Of a DNA stretch of 64,000 bases, positions 24,268 through 31,826 are shown in pieces (within the stretch, counting starts at the first letter, position 1; each line of letters starts with the position of its first letter). The stretch is from Pseudonocardia kunmingensis. Lineage in GTDB: Bacteria; Actinomycetota; Actinomycetes; Mycobacteriales; Pseudonocardiaceae. The translations under genes were made by a program, and so were the position numbers. The stretch covers positions 124,001 to 188,000 of the forward strand of contig NZ_VFPA01000003.1 in the NCBI RefSeq assembly GCF_006716445.1. The letters are read 5' to 3'. Under the pieces are notes generated by a model, which did no database searches, was not told the origin of the DNA, and saw only the letters and a program-made list of their open reading frames with translations.

Positions 24268-25017
24268 ATGCCCCCCTCCACGAACGCGAGCGAGAAGACC
24301 CTGCTCGTGCTCTCCGCCGTGCTGGAGCACCCGCGGTTCACCGACGTGGTGGAGGCGACAGGGCTGGCCAAGGCCACCACGCACCGGATCCTCTCCACGC
24401 TCGTGGACCGGGGGTTCGTCTCGGTCGGCTCCAACGGCACCTACGTGCCCGGGCCGACGATCCTGTCGCTCGCCGGGCGGGCGCTGCAGCGCATCGACAT
24501 CTCGGCGATCGCCCAGCCGATCGTCGACGAGCTCGTGGCCCAGGTTCAGTGCACGGTGCACGTGGGCGTCGCGAACGGCGACGAGATCATCTACCTGATC
24601 CGCGCCGATTCCGACAAGCCCTACCGGATGCCGTCGCGGGTGGGGCTGGCGATTCCGATGCACACCTCGGGCATCGGGAAGACCGTGCTCAGCGGCTACA
24701 CCGACGAGGGGCTGGCCCGCTACGCAGCCCGCACCGGGGTGCCGCCCCGCACTGAACACAGCATCCGGGATCTCGAGGGGCTACGCGCTGCCGCCGCTGC
24801 GGTGCGCGAGCGCGGCTTCGCCGAGGACGACGAGGAGAACGAGCCGGGTGTGCGCTGCGTCGCGGCACCCGTCCGGGACCACACCGGAACGATCAAGTAC
24901 GGGTTGAGCATCTCCACGCTCACCCTCGAACACACCCCCGAGCAGGTGGCGGCGATGGCGCCGTACGCCATCGCGGCTGCCGAGAAGATCTCCGCCGCGC
25001 TCGGTCACACACCCTGA
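24268..25017 (+). CDS. IclR family transcriptional regulator
   Basis: 249 residues. An N-terminal winged helix (residues about 6-70; FTDVVEATGLAKATTHRIL is the recognition part) precedes the GAF-like effector domain with the typical LVAQVQCTVHVGV, GRMPSRVG-like MPSRVGLAIPMHTSGIGK and GIRCVAAPV-like segments. It sits between kduI and kduD, so it most likely senses a keto-deoxyuronate intermediate and controls the operon through the site at 20451-20467. IclR members can be repressors or activators; which applies is not visible. Confidence 0.93.
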   Translation: MPPSTNASEKTLLVLSAVLEHPRFTDVVEATGLAKATTHRILSTLVDRGFVSVGSNGTYVPGPTILSLAGRALQRIDISAIAQPIVDELVAQVQCTVHVGVANGDEIIYLIRADSDKPYRMPSRVGLAIPMHTSGIGKTVLSGYTDEGLARYAARTGVPPRTEHSIRDLEGLRAAAAAVRERGFAEDDEENEPGVRCVAAPVRDHTGTIKYGLSISTLTLEHTPEQVAAMAPYAIAAAEKISAALGHTP

Positions 25018-25039
25018 CGAGTAGGAGAGCCCCACCACC

Positions 25040-25828
25040 ATGACGACTGCGACCACCCCCGCCTCCTACGCGGAGAGCCTGTTCGGTCTCGACGGCCGGC
25101 TGGCCGTGGTGACGGGGGCGCGCCGCGGCATCGGCCTCGCCATCGCGGAGTGCCTCGCCGCGGCGGGTGCCGACGTCATCGGCGTCGGCTCCGACCTGCC
25201 CGACGGCGACAGCCCGGTCCGCGCCGCGGTCGAGGCGAAGGGCCGGACGTTCGTGCCGCTGCGGGCCGACTTCGCCGTGCGCGAGCAGGTCGCCGCGCTG
25301 GCCGCCGACCTCGCCGCCCGCGACGTCGACATCCTCGTCAACAACGCCGGCACGATCCGCCGCTCCCCCGCCCACCAGCACCCCGACGCCGACTTCGACC
25401 AGGTCCTCGAGGTGAACCTGCGCGCCGCGTTCGTGCTGTCGCGCGAGGTCGGTGCCACCATGGTCCGCCGCGGCAGCGGCAAGATCGTCAACACCGCGTC
25501 GATGCTCAGCTTCCAGGGCGGGGTGCTGGTGCCGGGCTACACCGCGTCCAAGTCCGCCGTGGCCGGGCTGACCAAGGCACTGGCCAACGAGTGGGCCGCT
25601 CGAGGCGTGAACGTCAACGCCGTGGCCCCCGGCTACGTCGCCACCGACAACACCCACGACCTGCGCCAGGACGCCGAGCGCAGCCGCGCGATCCTCGACC
25701 GCATCCCGGCGGGCCGCTGGGCCGAGGCGTCCGACATCGCCGGGGCGGTCCTGTTCCTCTGCTCGAAGGCCGCCGACTACGTCCACGGCGCGGTCCTGCC
25801 GGTCGACGGCGGCTGGCTGGCCCGCTGA
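25040..25828 (+). CDS. kduD: 2-dehydro-3-deoxy-D-gluconate 5-dehydrogenase (SDR)
   Basis: 262 residues. Rossmann motif TGARRGIG at about 25-32, NNAG at about 97-100, Ser near 155 and the YTASK active-site pair near residue 168. The N-terminal SLFGLDGRLAVVTGARRGIG and the DNTHDLRQDAERSRAILDRIPAGRW segment are characteristic of KduD. It would reduce 2,5-diketo-3-deoxygluconate, the KduI product, to 2-keto-3-deoxygluconate. No KDG kinase or aldolase is in the window, so the rest of the pathway must be elsewhere. Functions in the operon dctPQM-kduI-iclR-kduD. Confidence 0.92.
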   Translation: MTTATTPASYAESLFGLDGRLAVVTGARRGIGLAIAECLAAAGADVIGVGSDLPDGDSPVRAAVEAKGRTFVPLRADFAVREQVAALAADLAARDVDILVNNAGTIRRSPAHQHPDADFDQVLEVNLRAAFVLSREVGATMVRRGSGKIVNTASMLSFQGGVLVPGYTASKSAVAGLTKALANEWAARGVNVNAVAPGYVATDNTHDLRQDAERSRAILDRIPAGRWAEASDIAGAVLFLCSKAADYVHGAVLPVDGGWLAR

Positions 25829-25843
25829 GGTTCGCGGGAGCCG

Positions 25844-26281
25844 GTGCCCGAGGATGGCGGCGTGCCGCCCTCCTTCCCCGTCTCGGTCAAGGGCGTCGTG
25901 CTCGACGCGGGCGACCGGGTGCTGCTGCTGCGCAACGACCGCGACGAGTGGGAGCTGCCCGGAGGGCGCATCGAGATCGGGGAGACGCCCGAGCAGTGCG
26001 TCGTCCGGGAGATCGCCGAGGAGACGGGCCGGGTCGTGCGCGCCGGGCCGCTGCTCGACGCGTGGCTGTACCACGTCACGACGGTCGACCGGCACGTCTT
26101 CGTGGTGACCTACGGCTGCGCACCCGGGCCCGACGCCGAGCCGGTGCTCTCCGACGAGCACGTGGAGGTCGGGCTCTTCACGGCGCGCGAGCTCGACCGC
26201 CTCCGGCTGCCGGAGGGCTATCGCAGGTCCATCGCGACGTGGTCCGCCGACCCCCGCCGCCTCCCGGGCGGCGCGCGGTAG
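25844..26281 (+). CDS. NUDIX hydrolase
   Basis: 145 residues if translated from the first GTG; a second GTG at 25862 gives 139. The Nudix box GRIEIGETPEQCVVREIAEETG fits GX5EX7REUXEEXGU exactly, so it should hydrolyse a nucleoside diphosphate linked to another group with Mg or Mn. The substrate is not predictable. It starts 15 bp after kduD and ends just before the hairpin at 26289-26337, so it may be read through from the uronate operon, but a functional link is not obvious. Confidence 0.9.
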   Translation: MPEDGGVPPSFPVSVKGVVLDAGDRVLLLRNDRDEWELPGGRIEIGETPEQCVVREIAEETGRVVRAGPLLDAWLYHVTTVDRHVFVVTYGCAPGPDAEPVLSDEHVEVGLFTARELDRLRLPEGYRRSIATWSADPRRLPGGAR

Positions 26282-26288
26282 ACCACCG

Positions 26289-26337
26289 GACGAACGGCAC
26301 TTTCGTCGGTACCTAGTCGACGAAAGTGCCGTTCGTC
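26289..26337. terminator. Bidirectional terminator hairpin, copy A
   Basis: 20-bp perfect stem (26289-26308 with 26318-26337), 9-nt loop GTACCTAGT. It lies between convergent genes and is the best-conserved of three related hairpins (others at 33308 and 59675). The right arm overlaps the first bases of the minus-strand membrane-protein stop region. Confidence 0.8.
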
Positions 26338-26656
26338 ATGCGGATCGCGCTTTCGGAGCCCGGGCCCGGTGGGCCGCGTAGAGGCCCAACCCGGCGAGCA
26401 CCAGCGCCAGCGGCGGGAACCAGAACACCGCGGCGAGGGCCAGCACGAGGTTGGCCACGGCGATCCGGATCCACCCGCGGCGGGCCGGGTCGGCGGCCGC
26501 CGGGACGCGGGACGCCCCGCTCCCGCGCAGGGCGAACCCGAGCTGCAGCAGCGCCAGCCCGGCGAAGACCGCGGCCCACACCGGCGACCCGTCCACGAAC
26601 CGCCACACCGACAGCACGGCGAGGCAGGCGGTGGCGACGGCGCTCCCGGGCCTCAC
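26336..26656 (-). CDS. Small membrane protein, unknown
   Basis: 106 residues with two hydrophobic pairs: residues about 7-40 and about 67-95 (IAVANLVLALAAVFWFPP and LALVLAGLGLYAAHRA), so probably four short or two to three longer helices. Not recognised as a family. It starts 19 bp after the Nramp-like gene on the same strand and may be an accessory to that transporter, which is inference from position. A basic segment (DPARRGW) sits between the two pairs. Confidence 0.7.
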   Translation of the reverse strand: MRPGSAVATACLAVLSVWRFVDGSPVWAAVFAGLALLQLGFALRGSGASRVPAAADPARRGWIRIAVANLVLALAAVFWFPPLALVLAGLGLYAAHRARAPKARSA

Positions 26657-26675
26657 GACGCTCCCCCCGTCGACG

Positions 26676-28121
26676 TCAGGCGAACAGCTGCCACGTCGAG
26701 ACCACCCCCAGCACCGTCAGCAGGATCCCGGACAGCAGCACCCACCAGCGGCCCGCCGTCGTGAGGCGGTAGGCGGGCGGCAGGACCTTGTGCTCGGTCC
26801 ACAGGATCGCGAGGCAGAACAGCCCCGAGGCCAGCAGGCCGCCGAGCACGGACGCGGGCGTCACGATCACCACCAGCTCGCCGACCGTGAACACCAGCGC
26901 GAGGCTCGCGACCAGGATGTATCCGTACATCCATGGCCGCAGGACGCGCGGCCCGGCGCGGCGCAGCCGTCCGATCACCGGGGACAGGGTCTCGTAGGCG
27001 GTGTAGGTGTAGAGCTCCCAGAACGCGTAGAGCGAGCCGAAGAACGCGAAGAAGACGGCGACGTAGTAGAGGTACTGCAGCGTCGGGTGGATGGCCGTGA
27101 GGAAGCCGGCCTGGTAGGTGAGGGTGTCGTTGCCCTCGGGGATCTGCTGCTGTTCGGCGAGCAGGGACGCGCCGTTGATCATGAACATGGACGCGAAGAC
27201 GACGATCGCGGTGAACGACAGCACCGTGTCGCCCAGCGGCGCGCGGCTCCACGCCCGCCCGCGGGCGACCTGCTCGGGGTCCTCCGACAGCGGCAGCCGG
27301 GCCCCGCGGGGCAGCGCCGCGAGCCGCTCGGCCAGCCCGGCCTGGTCGTCGCGGCCGAGCATTCCCCAGCGCTTCTCGCGCAGCATGCCCGCGTAGCCGA
27401 TGTAGTCGTAGGTGCCGCCGCCGACGGCGCCCAGGTACACGGCGAGCTCGAGCCACTCGGAGCGCTCGGCGATGTCGGGGTAGGCGCCCGCGACCCAGCC
27501 GTTGTACTCCGGGACGCTCGGCAGCAGCCCCGCCAGCGCGGCGAGCCAGTCGGGCTGCAGCACCACCACGCTGATCGCGATGGCCAGCAGCATGAACCCG
27601 ACGATCACCGTCTGCGCGCGCTCCAGGCGCTGGTAGCCGCCGAACCAGGACAGCAACCCGGACAGCACGATCAGCCCGGTGGCCCACAGCGCCCCGGTGC
27701 CGACGGCGGTGAGCGAGGCCATGAGGTCGCCGATTCCCACGCCGAGCCCGCCCACCCACGACGGCACGGCCGCGATCGACACCACGCCCATGAGCAGGGT
27801 GAACCAGCCGCGCGGGCCGCGGAACAGCGTGGCCCACCGCGCCATGGGGTGCTCGCCCGCCACGACCGTGTAGCGGTTGAACGAGTAGGCCAGTGCCGCC
27901 TTCGCCGCCGCCGAGACGAGGAACGCCCACAGCAGCGCGTAGCCGAAGATCGCTCCGCCGCGCGCGGCGAACACCATCTCCCCGGAGCCGATGTTGGCCG
28001 AGGCGACGATCGCGCCGGGCCCCAGCACCGACAGCGCCGTGACGAGGGTGAGCCTGCGGCGCAGCTTGTCCGGGGGCTCGGGGTAGGTGAGGAAGCCGGT
28101 GGTCTCGGCCGGGTTCGCCAT
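26676..28121 (-). CDS. Nramp-like (APC superfamily) transporter with altered metal-site motif
   Basis: 481 residues, about 11 membrane helices. The N-terminal helix resembles Nramp transporters (LGPGAIVASANIGSGEMVFAA, residues about 34-54), but the conserved DPGN of metal transporters reads ANIGSGE, and the TM6 MPH motif is not apparent (YIGYAGM at the comparable place). It is therefore unlikely to be a standard manganese/iron importer; a different cation or small organic solute is possible. It is encoded between a GntR regulator (26 bp upstream) and a small membrane protein, all on the minus strand and divergent from the CoA-transferase/TctCBA operon, so it may share their substrate. Confidence 0.82.
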   Translation of the reverse strand: MANPAETTGFLTYPEPPDKLRRRLTLVTALSVLGPGAIVASANIGSGEMVFAARGGAIFGYALLWAFLVSAAAKAALAYSFNRYTVVAGEHPMARWATLFRGPRGWFTLLMGVVSIAAVPSWVGGLGVGIGDLMASLTAVGTGALWATGLIVLSGLLSWFGGYQRLERAQTVIVGFMLLAIAISVVVLQPDWLAALAGLLPSVPEYNGWVAGAYPDIAERSEWLELAVYLGAVGGGTYDYIGYAGMLREKRWGMLGRDDQAGLAERLAALPRGARLPLSEDPEQVARGRAWSRAPLGDTVLSFTAIVVFASMFMINGASLLAEQQQIPEGNDTLTYQAGFLTAIHPTLQYLYYVAVFFAFFGSLYAFWELYTYTAYETLSPVIGRLRRAGPRVLRPWMYGYILVASLALVFTVGELVVIVTPASVLGGLLASGLFCLAILWTEHKVLPPAYRLTTAGRWWVLLSGILLTVLGVVSTWQLFA

Positions 28122-28147
28122 TGCCGCTCCTTTGCGGTGACGAGGGG

Positions 28148-28891
28148 TCAGGGACGGGTGCTTTCCTGCCTGCGCACCTGCTCCAGCCAGGCCAGCGACT
28201 CGGGCGAGCCGCCGGGGAAGTTCTCCCCCGCCGTGAGCAGGAAGGTCCGGTCGCCGTGGTGGGCGAGCTCGTCGTGGACGGCCGCGGGGTCGCCCGCCTC
28301 CACCAGCTCCAGGATGCGCAGGTGGCGCCGGGCGTCCCCGGCGAGCGTCTCGTGGCTGCGCCGGGCGCGGCGGTTCATGGCCATGCACAGGTGCAGCTGC
28401 AGGGCGAGGGAGCGGTAGGCCTCCTCCAGCCTGCGGTGCCCGGCCAGCCCGACCACGGCGACGTGGAAGGCGAAGCCCCGTTCGGTGACGGCGGCGGCGT
28501 CGCCGTCCGCGGCGGCCCGTTCCAGTTCCGCGTATGCCGCACGGCACCGCTCGATGCGCTCGGGCGCGTGACAGGGCACCCCGAGGTCGACGGCGAGGTG
28601 CTCGAGGTCGTGGCGCAGGGTGCAGATCTCGTAGACGTCGTGCAGCGTCAGCGGCGTCACCACCACGCCGCGGCGCGGCGTCCGCACGACCAGGCCCTCC
28701 TGCTCGAGCACCCGCAGGGCCTCCCGCAGCGGCGGCTTGCTGACGCCGAGCCGGGTGGCCACCTGGTTCTCCACGACGCGGTCCCCGGGCCGCAGCTCCC
28801 CGGCGAGGATCATCCGGCGCAGTGCGGACGCGGCGAGCGCCGTGATGCTCGGCGGGGCCTCGATGCGCTGGTCGGACACCGTCGTGCGCAC
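28148..28891 (-). CDS. GntR family transcriptional regulator (FadR/FCD subfamily)
   Basis: 247 residues. Winged helix-turn-helix in the first 75 residues (NQVATRLGVSKPPLREAL is the recognition segment) followed by an all-helical FCD effector domain with the DxxxH/H metal-ligand pattern (HVAVVG and AHHGDRTF-like positions). FCD domains usually bind a carboxylate. It is transcribed divergently from the CoA-transferase/TctCBA genes, with a nearly perfect 22-bp palindrome in between, and together with the Nramp-like gene. Confidence 0.92.
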   Translation of the reverse strand: MRTTVSDQRIEAPPSITALAASALRRMILAGELRPGDRVVENQVATRLGVSKPPLREALRVLEQEGLVVRTPRRGVVVTPLTLHDVYEICTLRHDLEHLAVDLGVPCHAPERIERCRAAYAELERAAADGDAAAVTERGFAFHVAVVGLAGHRRLEEAYRSLALQLHLCMAMNRRARRSHETLAGDARRHLRILELVEAGDPAAVHDELAHHGDRTFLLTAGENFPGGSPESLAWLEQVRRQESTRP

Positions 28892-28947
28892 CTCCCCCGA
28901 GCGCCGGGTCCGAGCGAGTTTCGCCGTGACCCTTGTCCTGCGCCTAC

Positions 28948-28969
28948 GAACTTCTGTAGACAGTAGTTC
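28948..28969. promoter_or_regulatory. GntR operator, 22-bp near-perfect palindrome
   Basis: GAACT-T-CTGT-AG-ACAG-T-AGTTC; 18 of 22 positions pair symmetrically. It lies 56 bp upstream of the GntR start and 35 bp upstream of the CoA-transferase start, where one dimer could control both promoters. The GntR at 28148 is the natural candidate. Confidence 0.7.
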
Positions 28970-29004
28970 AGCTTGTCGATGTCGCCAAGACTGCGGAGGT
29001 GCGT

Positions 29005-30285
29005 GTGCTGGGTTCCGAGGGCTCGATCGGGGACTCCGGGGGGACGGCCCCGCTCGCCGGCGTCACCGTCCTGGAGGTCGGCGCCTTCATGGCGGCGCCG
29101 TTCGCCACGATGCAGCTCGCCGACCTGGGCGCCACGGTCCTCAAGATCGAGGTGCCGGGCGCGGGCGACCCCGTCCGCACGACCGGCCCGTTCCTCGACG
29201 GGCACAGCTCCCCGTTCGCCCGCCTCAACCGCAACAAGCGCTCGGTCGCCCTCGACCTGAAGTCCGAGGCGGGCCGGGAGGCGCTGCGGCGGCTGGCCGC
29301 CGACGCCGACGTGCTGGTGGAGAACCTGCGGCCGGGCGCCATGCGCAAGCTCGGACTCGACTACGAGAGCCTCCGCGAGTCGGCCCCGCGGCTGGTCTAC
29401 GCCTCGGCGTCGGGCTGGGGCCAGGACGGTCCGCTCGCGCACCTGCCCGGGCTCGACATCATGGCGCAGGCCCGCGGCGGCCTGATGAGCATCACCGGCA
29501 CCCCCGACGGGGAGCCCACGAAGATCGGGGTGCCGATCTGCGACCTGGTCTGTGCGCTCTACGTCGCGCTCGCCGTCACCGCCGCGCTGCGCGAGCGCGA
29601 CCGCACCGGGCGCGGCCAGCACGTGGACGTCTCGCTGCTGGAGGCGGGCGTGTCCTTCGCCGTCTGGGAGGCGGGGAAGTACTTCGCCACCGGCGAGGTC
29701 GGCCGCCCGCTGGGGTCGGCCCACCAGACCAGCGCCCCCTACCAGGCCGTCCGCACCTCCGACGGCCACGTCACCCTCGGCGCCGTCACCCCCAAGACCT
29801 GGTCGGGCCTGTGCGACGTGCTCGGCCTCGGCGCCCTCCGGGGCGACGAGCGCTACGCCGACGCGTCCCGGCGCCACGCGCACCGGGAGGCCCTGATCGC
29901 CGAGATCGAGGACGTCACCCGCAACTGGACCAGCGCCGACCTGGTGCGCGCCCTCGACGACGCCGGCGTGCCGTGCGCCCCGATCGCCGACTACGGCCAG
30001 GTGTTCACCGACGAGCACCTCAACCGGCGCGAGTACTTCTGGGACGCCGAGCACCCCGTGCTGGGCGCGGTGCGCCAGCTCGGCTCGCCGATGCGGTTCT
30101 CACGCACCCCGGCCGTCCGCGCCGCCGCCGGCCCACTGCTGGGCGAGGGCACGGCCGACGCGCTGCGCGCCGTCGGCTACTCCGACGGTGAGATCCGCGC
30201 GCTCGCCGCCCAGGGCGCCGCCGCACTCGGCGAGGCGGCGCCACCCGATCCGTCCGGCACGAGCGAGAGGGAGGACCCGGCATGA
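29005..30285 (+). CDS. CaiB/BaiF family (class III) CoA-transferase
   Basis: 426 residues. The hallmark N-terminal LAGVTVLEVGAFMAAPFA segment, ADLGATVLKIE, and RNKRSVALDLK are present, and the catalytic aspartate is in GLDIMAQARGG (about residue 151). The enzyme moves CoA between carboxylic acids through an aspartyl-CoA intermediate. It leads the operon with TctC, TctB and TctA, with overlap (ATGA) into tctC, so it likely activates the imported acid to its CoA thioester. GTG at 29005 is preceded by GGAGG at 28995-28999; a GTG at 28999 overlaps that site and is less likely. Confidence 0.92.
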   Translation: MLGSEGSIGDSGGTAPLAGVTVLEVGAFMAAPFATMQLADLGATVLKIEVPGAGDPVRTTGPFLDGHSSPFARLNRNKRSVALDLKSEAGREALRRLAADADVLVENLRPGAMRKLGLDYESLRESAPRLVYASASGWGQDGPLAHLPGLDIMAQARGGLMSITGTPDGEPTKIGVPICDLVCALYVALAVTAALRERDRTGRGQHVDVSLLEAGVSFAVWEAGKYFATGEVGRPLGSAHQTSAPYQAVRTSDGHVTLGAVTPKTWSGLCDVLGLGALRGDERYADASRRHAHREALIAEIEDVTRNWTSADLVRALDDAGVPCAPIADYGQVFTDEHLNRREYFWDAEHPVLGAVRQLGSPMRFSRTPAVRAAAGPLLGEGTADALRAVGYSDGEIRALAAQGAAALGEAAPPDPSGTSEREDPA

Positions 30286-31265
30286 GGAACGGTGCAGCGA
30301 CCAGGACCGCATTGGCGGTCGCGGCCGTCGGCGCGCTCGCGCTCGCGGGGTGCGGCGGCGCAGAGGGCGGCGGTGGCGACGCGGCGCAGGGCTGGCAGCC
30401 CGACGGCGACGTCACGATGATCGTGCCGTTCTCCGCGGGCGGCGGCAGCGACCGGGCGGGCCGGGCGGTCGCGGCGGCCATCGAGGCGGCCGCGCCCGAC
30501 GTCACCGTGTCCGTCGAGAACCGGGAGGGCGGCTCGGGCGCCGTCGGCTACTCCTACTTCCTCGGCCGCGAGGGCGACGCCGAGACCCTGCTCGCCACCG
30601 AGACCGCGCTGCTCGCGCTGCCGGCGGGCGGGCAGGTCGAGTTCACCTACGAGGACTTCACCCCGATCATGAAGATCGCGGAGGACTACACGCTCCTCGT
30701 CGTGCCGGCCGCGGCGCCGTACCAGAGCTGCACCGACGTGGTCGACGCCGCACGCGGGCAGCGGGTCGTCGCCGGGATCAGCGGCCAGACCGGGCTGGAC
30801 AACATCGTCCTGAGCCTCACCGAGAACGAGACGGGCGTGCAGTTCGACCGGGTGGCGTTCGAGTCCGGCGGCGAGCTGATTGCCGCGCTCCTCGGCGGCC
30901 AGATCGACATCGCCTCGCTCAACCCGGGCGAGGTGATCGGCCAGCTCGACTCCGGCGACCTGCGCGCCGTCTGCGCGTTCGCCGAGGAGCGCTACGACTA
31001 CGGCGCGCTGCAGGAGATCCCGACGGCCACCGAGCAGGGCATCCCGGTCTCGTTCGCGCAGTTCCGCGGCGTGCTCGCGCCGGGCGGCATCGACGAGGAG
31101 CAGCAGCGGTACTGGATCGACACGATGACGCGCGCGCTGGAGACCGAGGAGTACCGCACCTACGTCGAGGAGAGCTACCTGCAGCCGGTGACCGCGGCCG
31201 GACCGGAGTTCGTCGAGTACCTCGGACGCAACCGGACGCTGCTGGAGGAGGCGCTGAAGCAGTGA
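30282..31265 (+). CDS. tctC: Tripartite tricarboxylate transporter binding lipoprotein, TctC/Bug family
   Basis: 327 residues. Signal peptide with lipobox LAGC (Cys24), then the Bug-fold markers: VTMIVPFSAGGGSDRAGRAV at the start of the mature domain, the GGSGAVGY segment, and LNPGEVIGQL. These proteins bind carboxylates outside the membrane. Overlaps the CoA-transferase stop by 4 bp, and the next gene overlaps its own stop (GTGA), so all four genes are translationally linked. The ligand is unknown. Confidence 0.9.
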   Translation: MRNGAATRTALAVAAVGALALAGCGGAEGGGGDAAQGWQPDGDVTMIVPFSAGGGSDRAGRAVAAAIEAAAPDVTVSVENREGGSGAVGYSYFLGREGDAETLLATETALLALPAGGQVEFTYEDFTPIMKIAEDYTLLVVPAAAPYQSCTDVVDAARGQRVVAGISGQTGLDNIVLSLTENETGVQFDRVAFESGGELIAALLGGQIDIASLNPGEVIGQLDSGDLRAVCAFAEERYDYGALQEIPTATEQGIPVSFAQFRGVLAPGGIDEEQQRYWIDTMTRALETEEYRTYVEESYLQPVTAAGPEFVEYLGRNRTLLEEALKQ

Positions 31266-31822
31266 CCGGGTCGGCAGCCGAGGCATCGGAGGCGACGGGC
31301 CCCGAGCCGCTCGGGACGGCGGGCCCGGGCCCGCAGGCGATCGCGTTCGGGGTCCTCGCGGCCCTCGGGGCGGCGGTGTTCGTCACCTCGTTCGGCTACG
31401 GCATCCTCGGCGAGGAGGGGCGGGTCGGTCCCGGCCTGCTCCCGATGGTGCTGGGCCTGCTGCTCCTGCTGCTGAGCGCGGGGCAGCTGCTCGTCCGGCT
31501 GCGGCGCATGCGGGCGGGTGACCGGGCCGCGCCGACGGGCGGCGGGGTGGACGTGTTCGGGCGCACCGACGCCCAGCGCGTCCGCCAGCTGTGGATGGTG
31601 GTGCTCGCCCTGCCGGTCACCGTGCTGCTGGTGCCCCTGCTCGGGTTCCTGCCCGCCTTCGGCCTGCTGGTGCTCTTCGTCTCCGCGGTCGTCGAGCGGC
31701 GCCCGCCGCTGGTGGCGCTGCTCGTCACGGTGGTGGCGGTGGCCGCCGGCTACGGCGTCTTCGAGGAGTTCCTCGACGTGCCGCTCCCGACCGGCCTGCT
31801 CGGCGACCTGCTGGGGTGGTGA
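31262..31822 (+). CDS. tctB: Tripartite tricarboxylate transporter small subunit, TctB family
   Basis: 186 residues from a GTG overlapping the tctC stop. About four membrane helices, with the family's EEGRVGPGLLPMVLGLLLLLLS after the first helix. TctB proteins pair with the large TctA channel subunit. There is an N-terminal Ala/Pro/Glu tail of about 30 residues in the cytoplasm, which is longer than usual. Confidence 0.88.
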   Translation: MTGSAAEASEATGPEPLGTAGPGPQAIAFGVLAALGAAVFVTSFGYGILGEEGRVGPGLLPMVLGLLLLLLSAGQLLVRLRRMRAGDRAAPTGGGVDVFGRTDAQRVRQLWMVVLALPVTVLLVPLLGFLPAFGLLVLFVSAVVERRPPLVALLVTVVAVAAGYGVFEEFLDVPLPTGLLGDLLGW

Positions 31823-31826
31823 GCCA

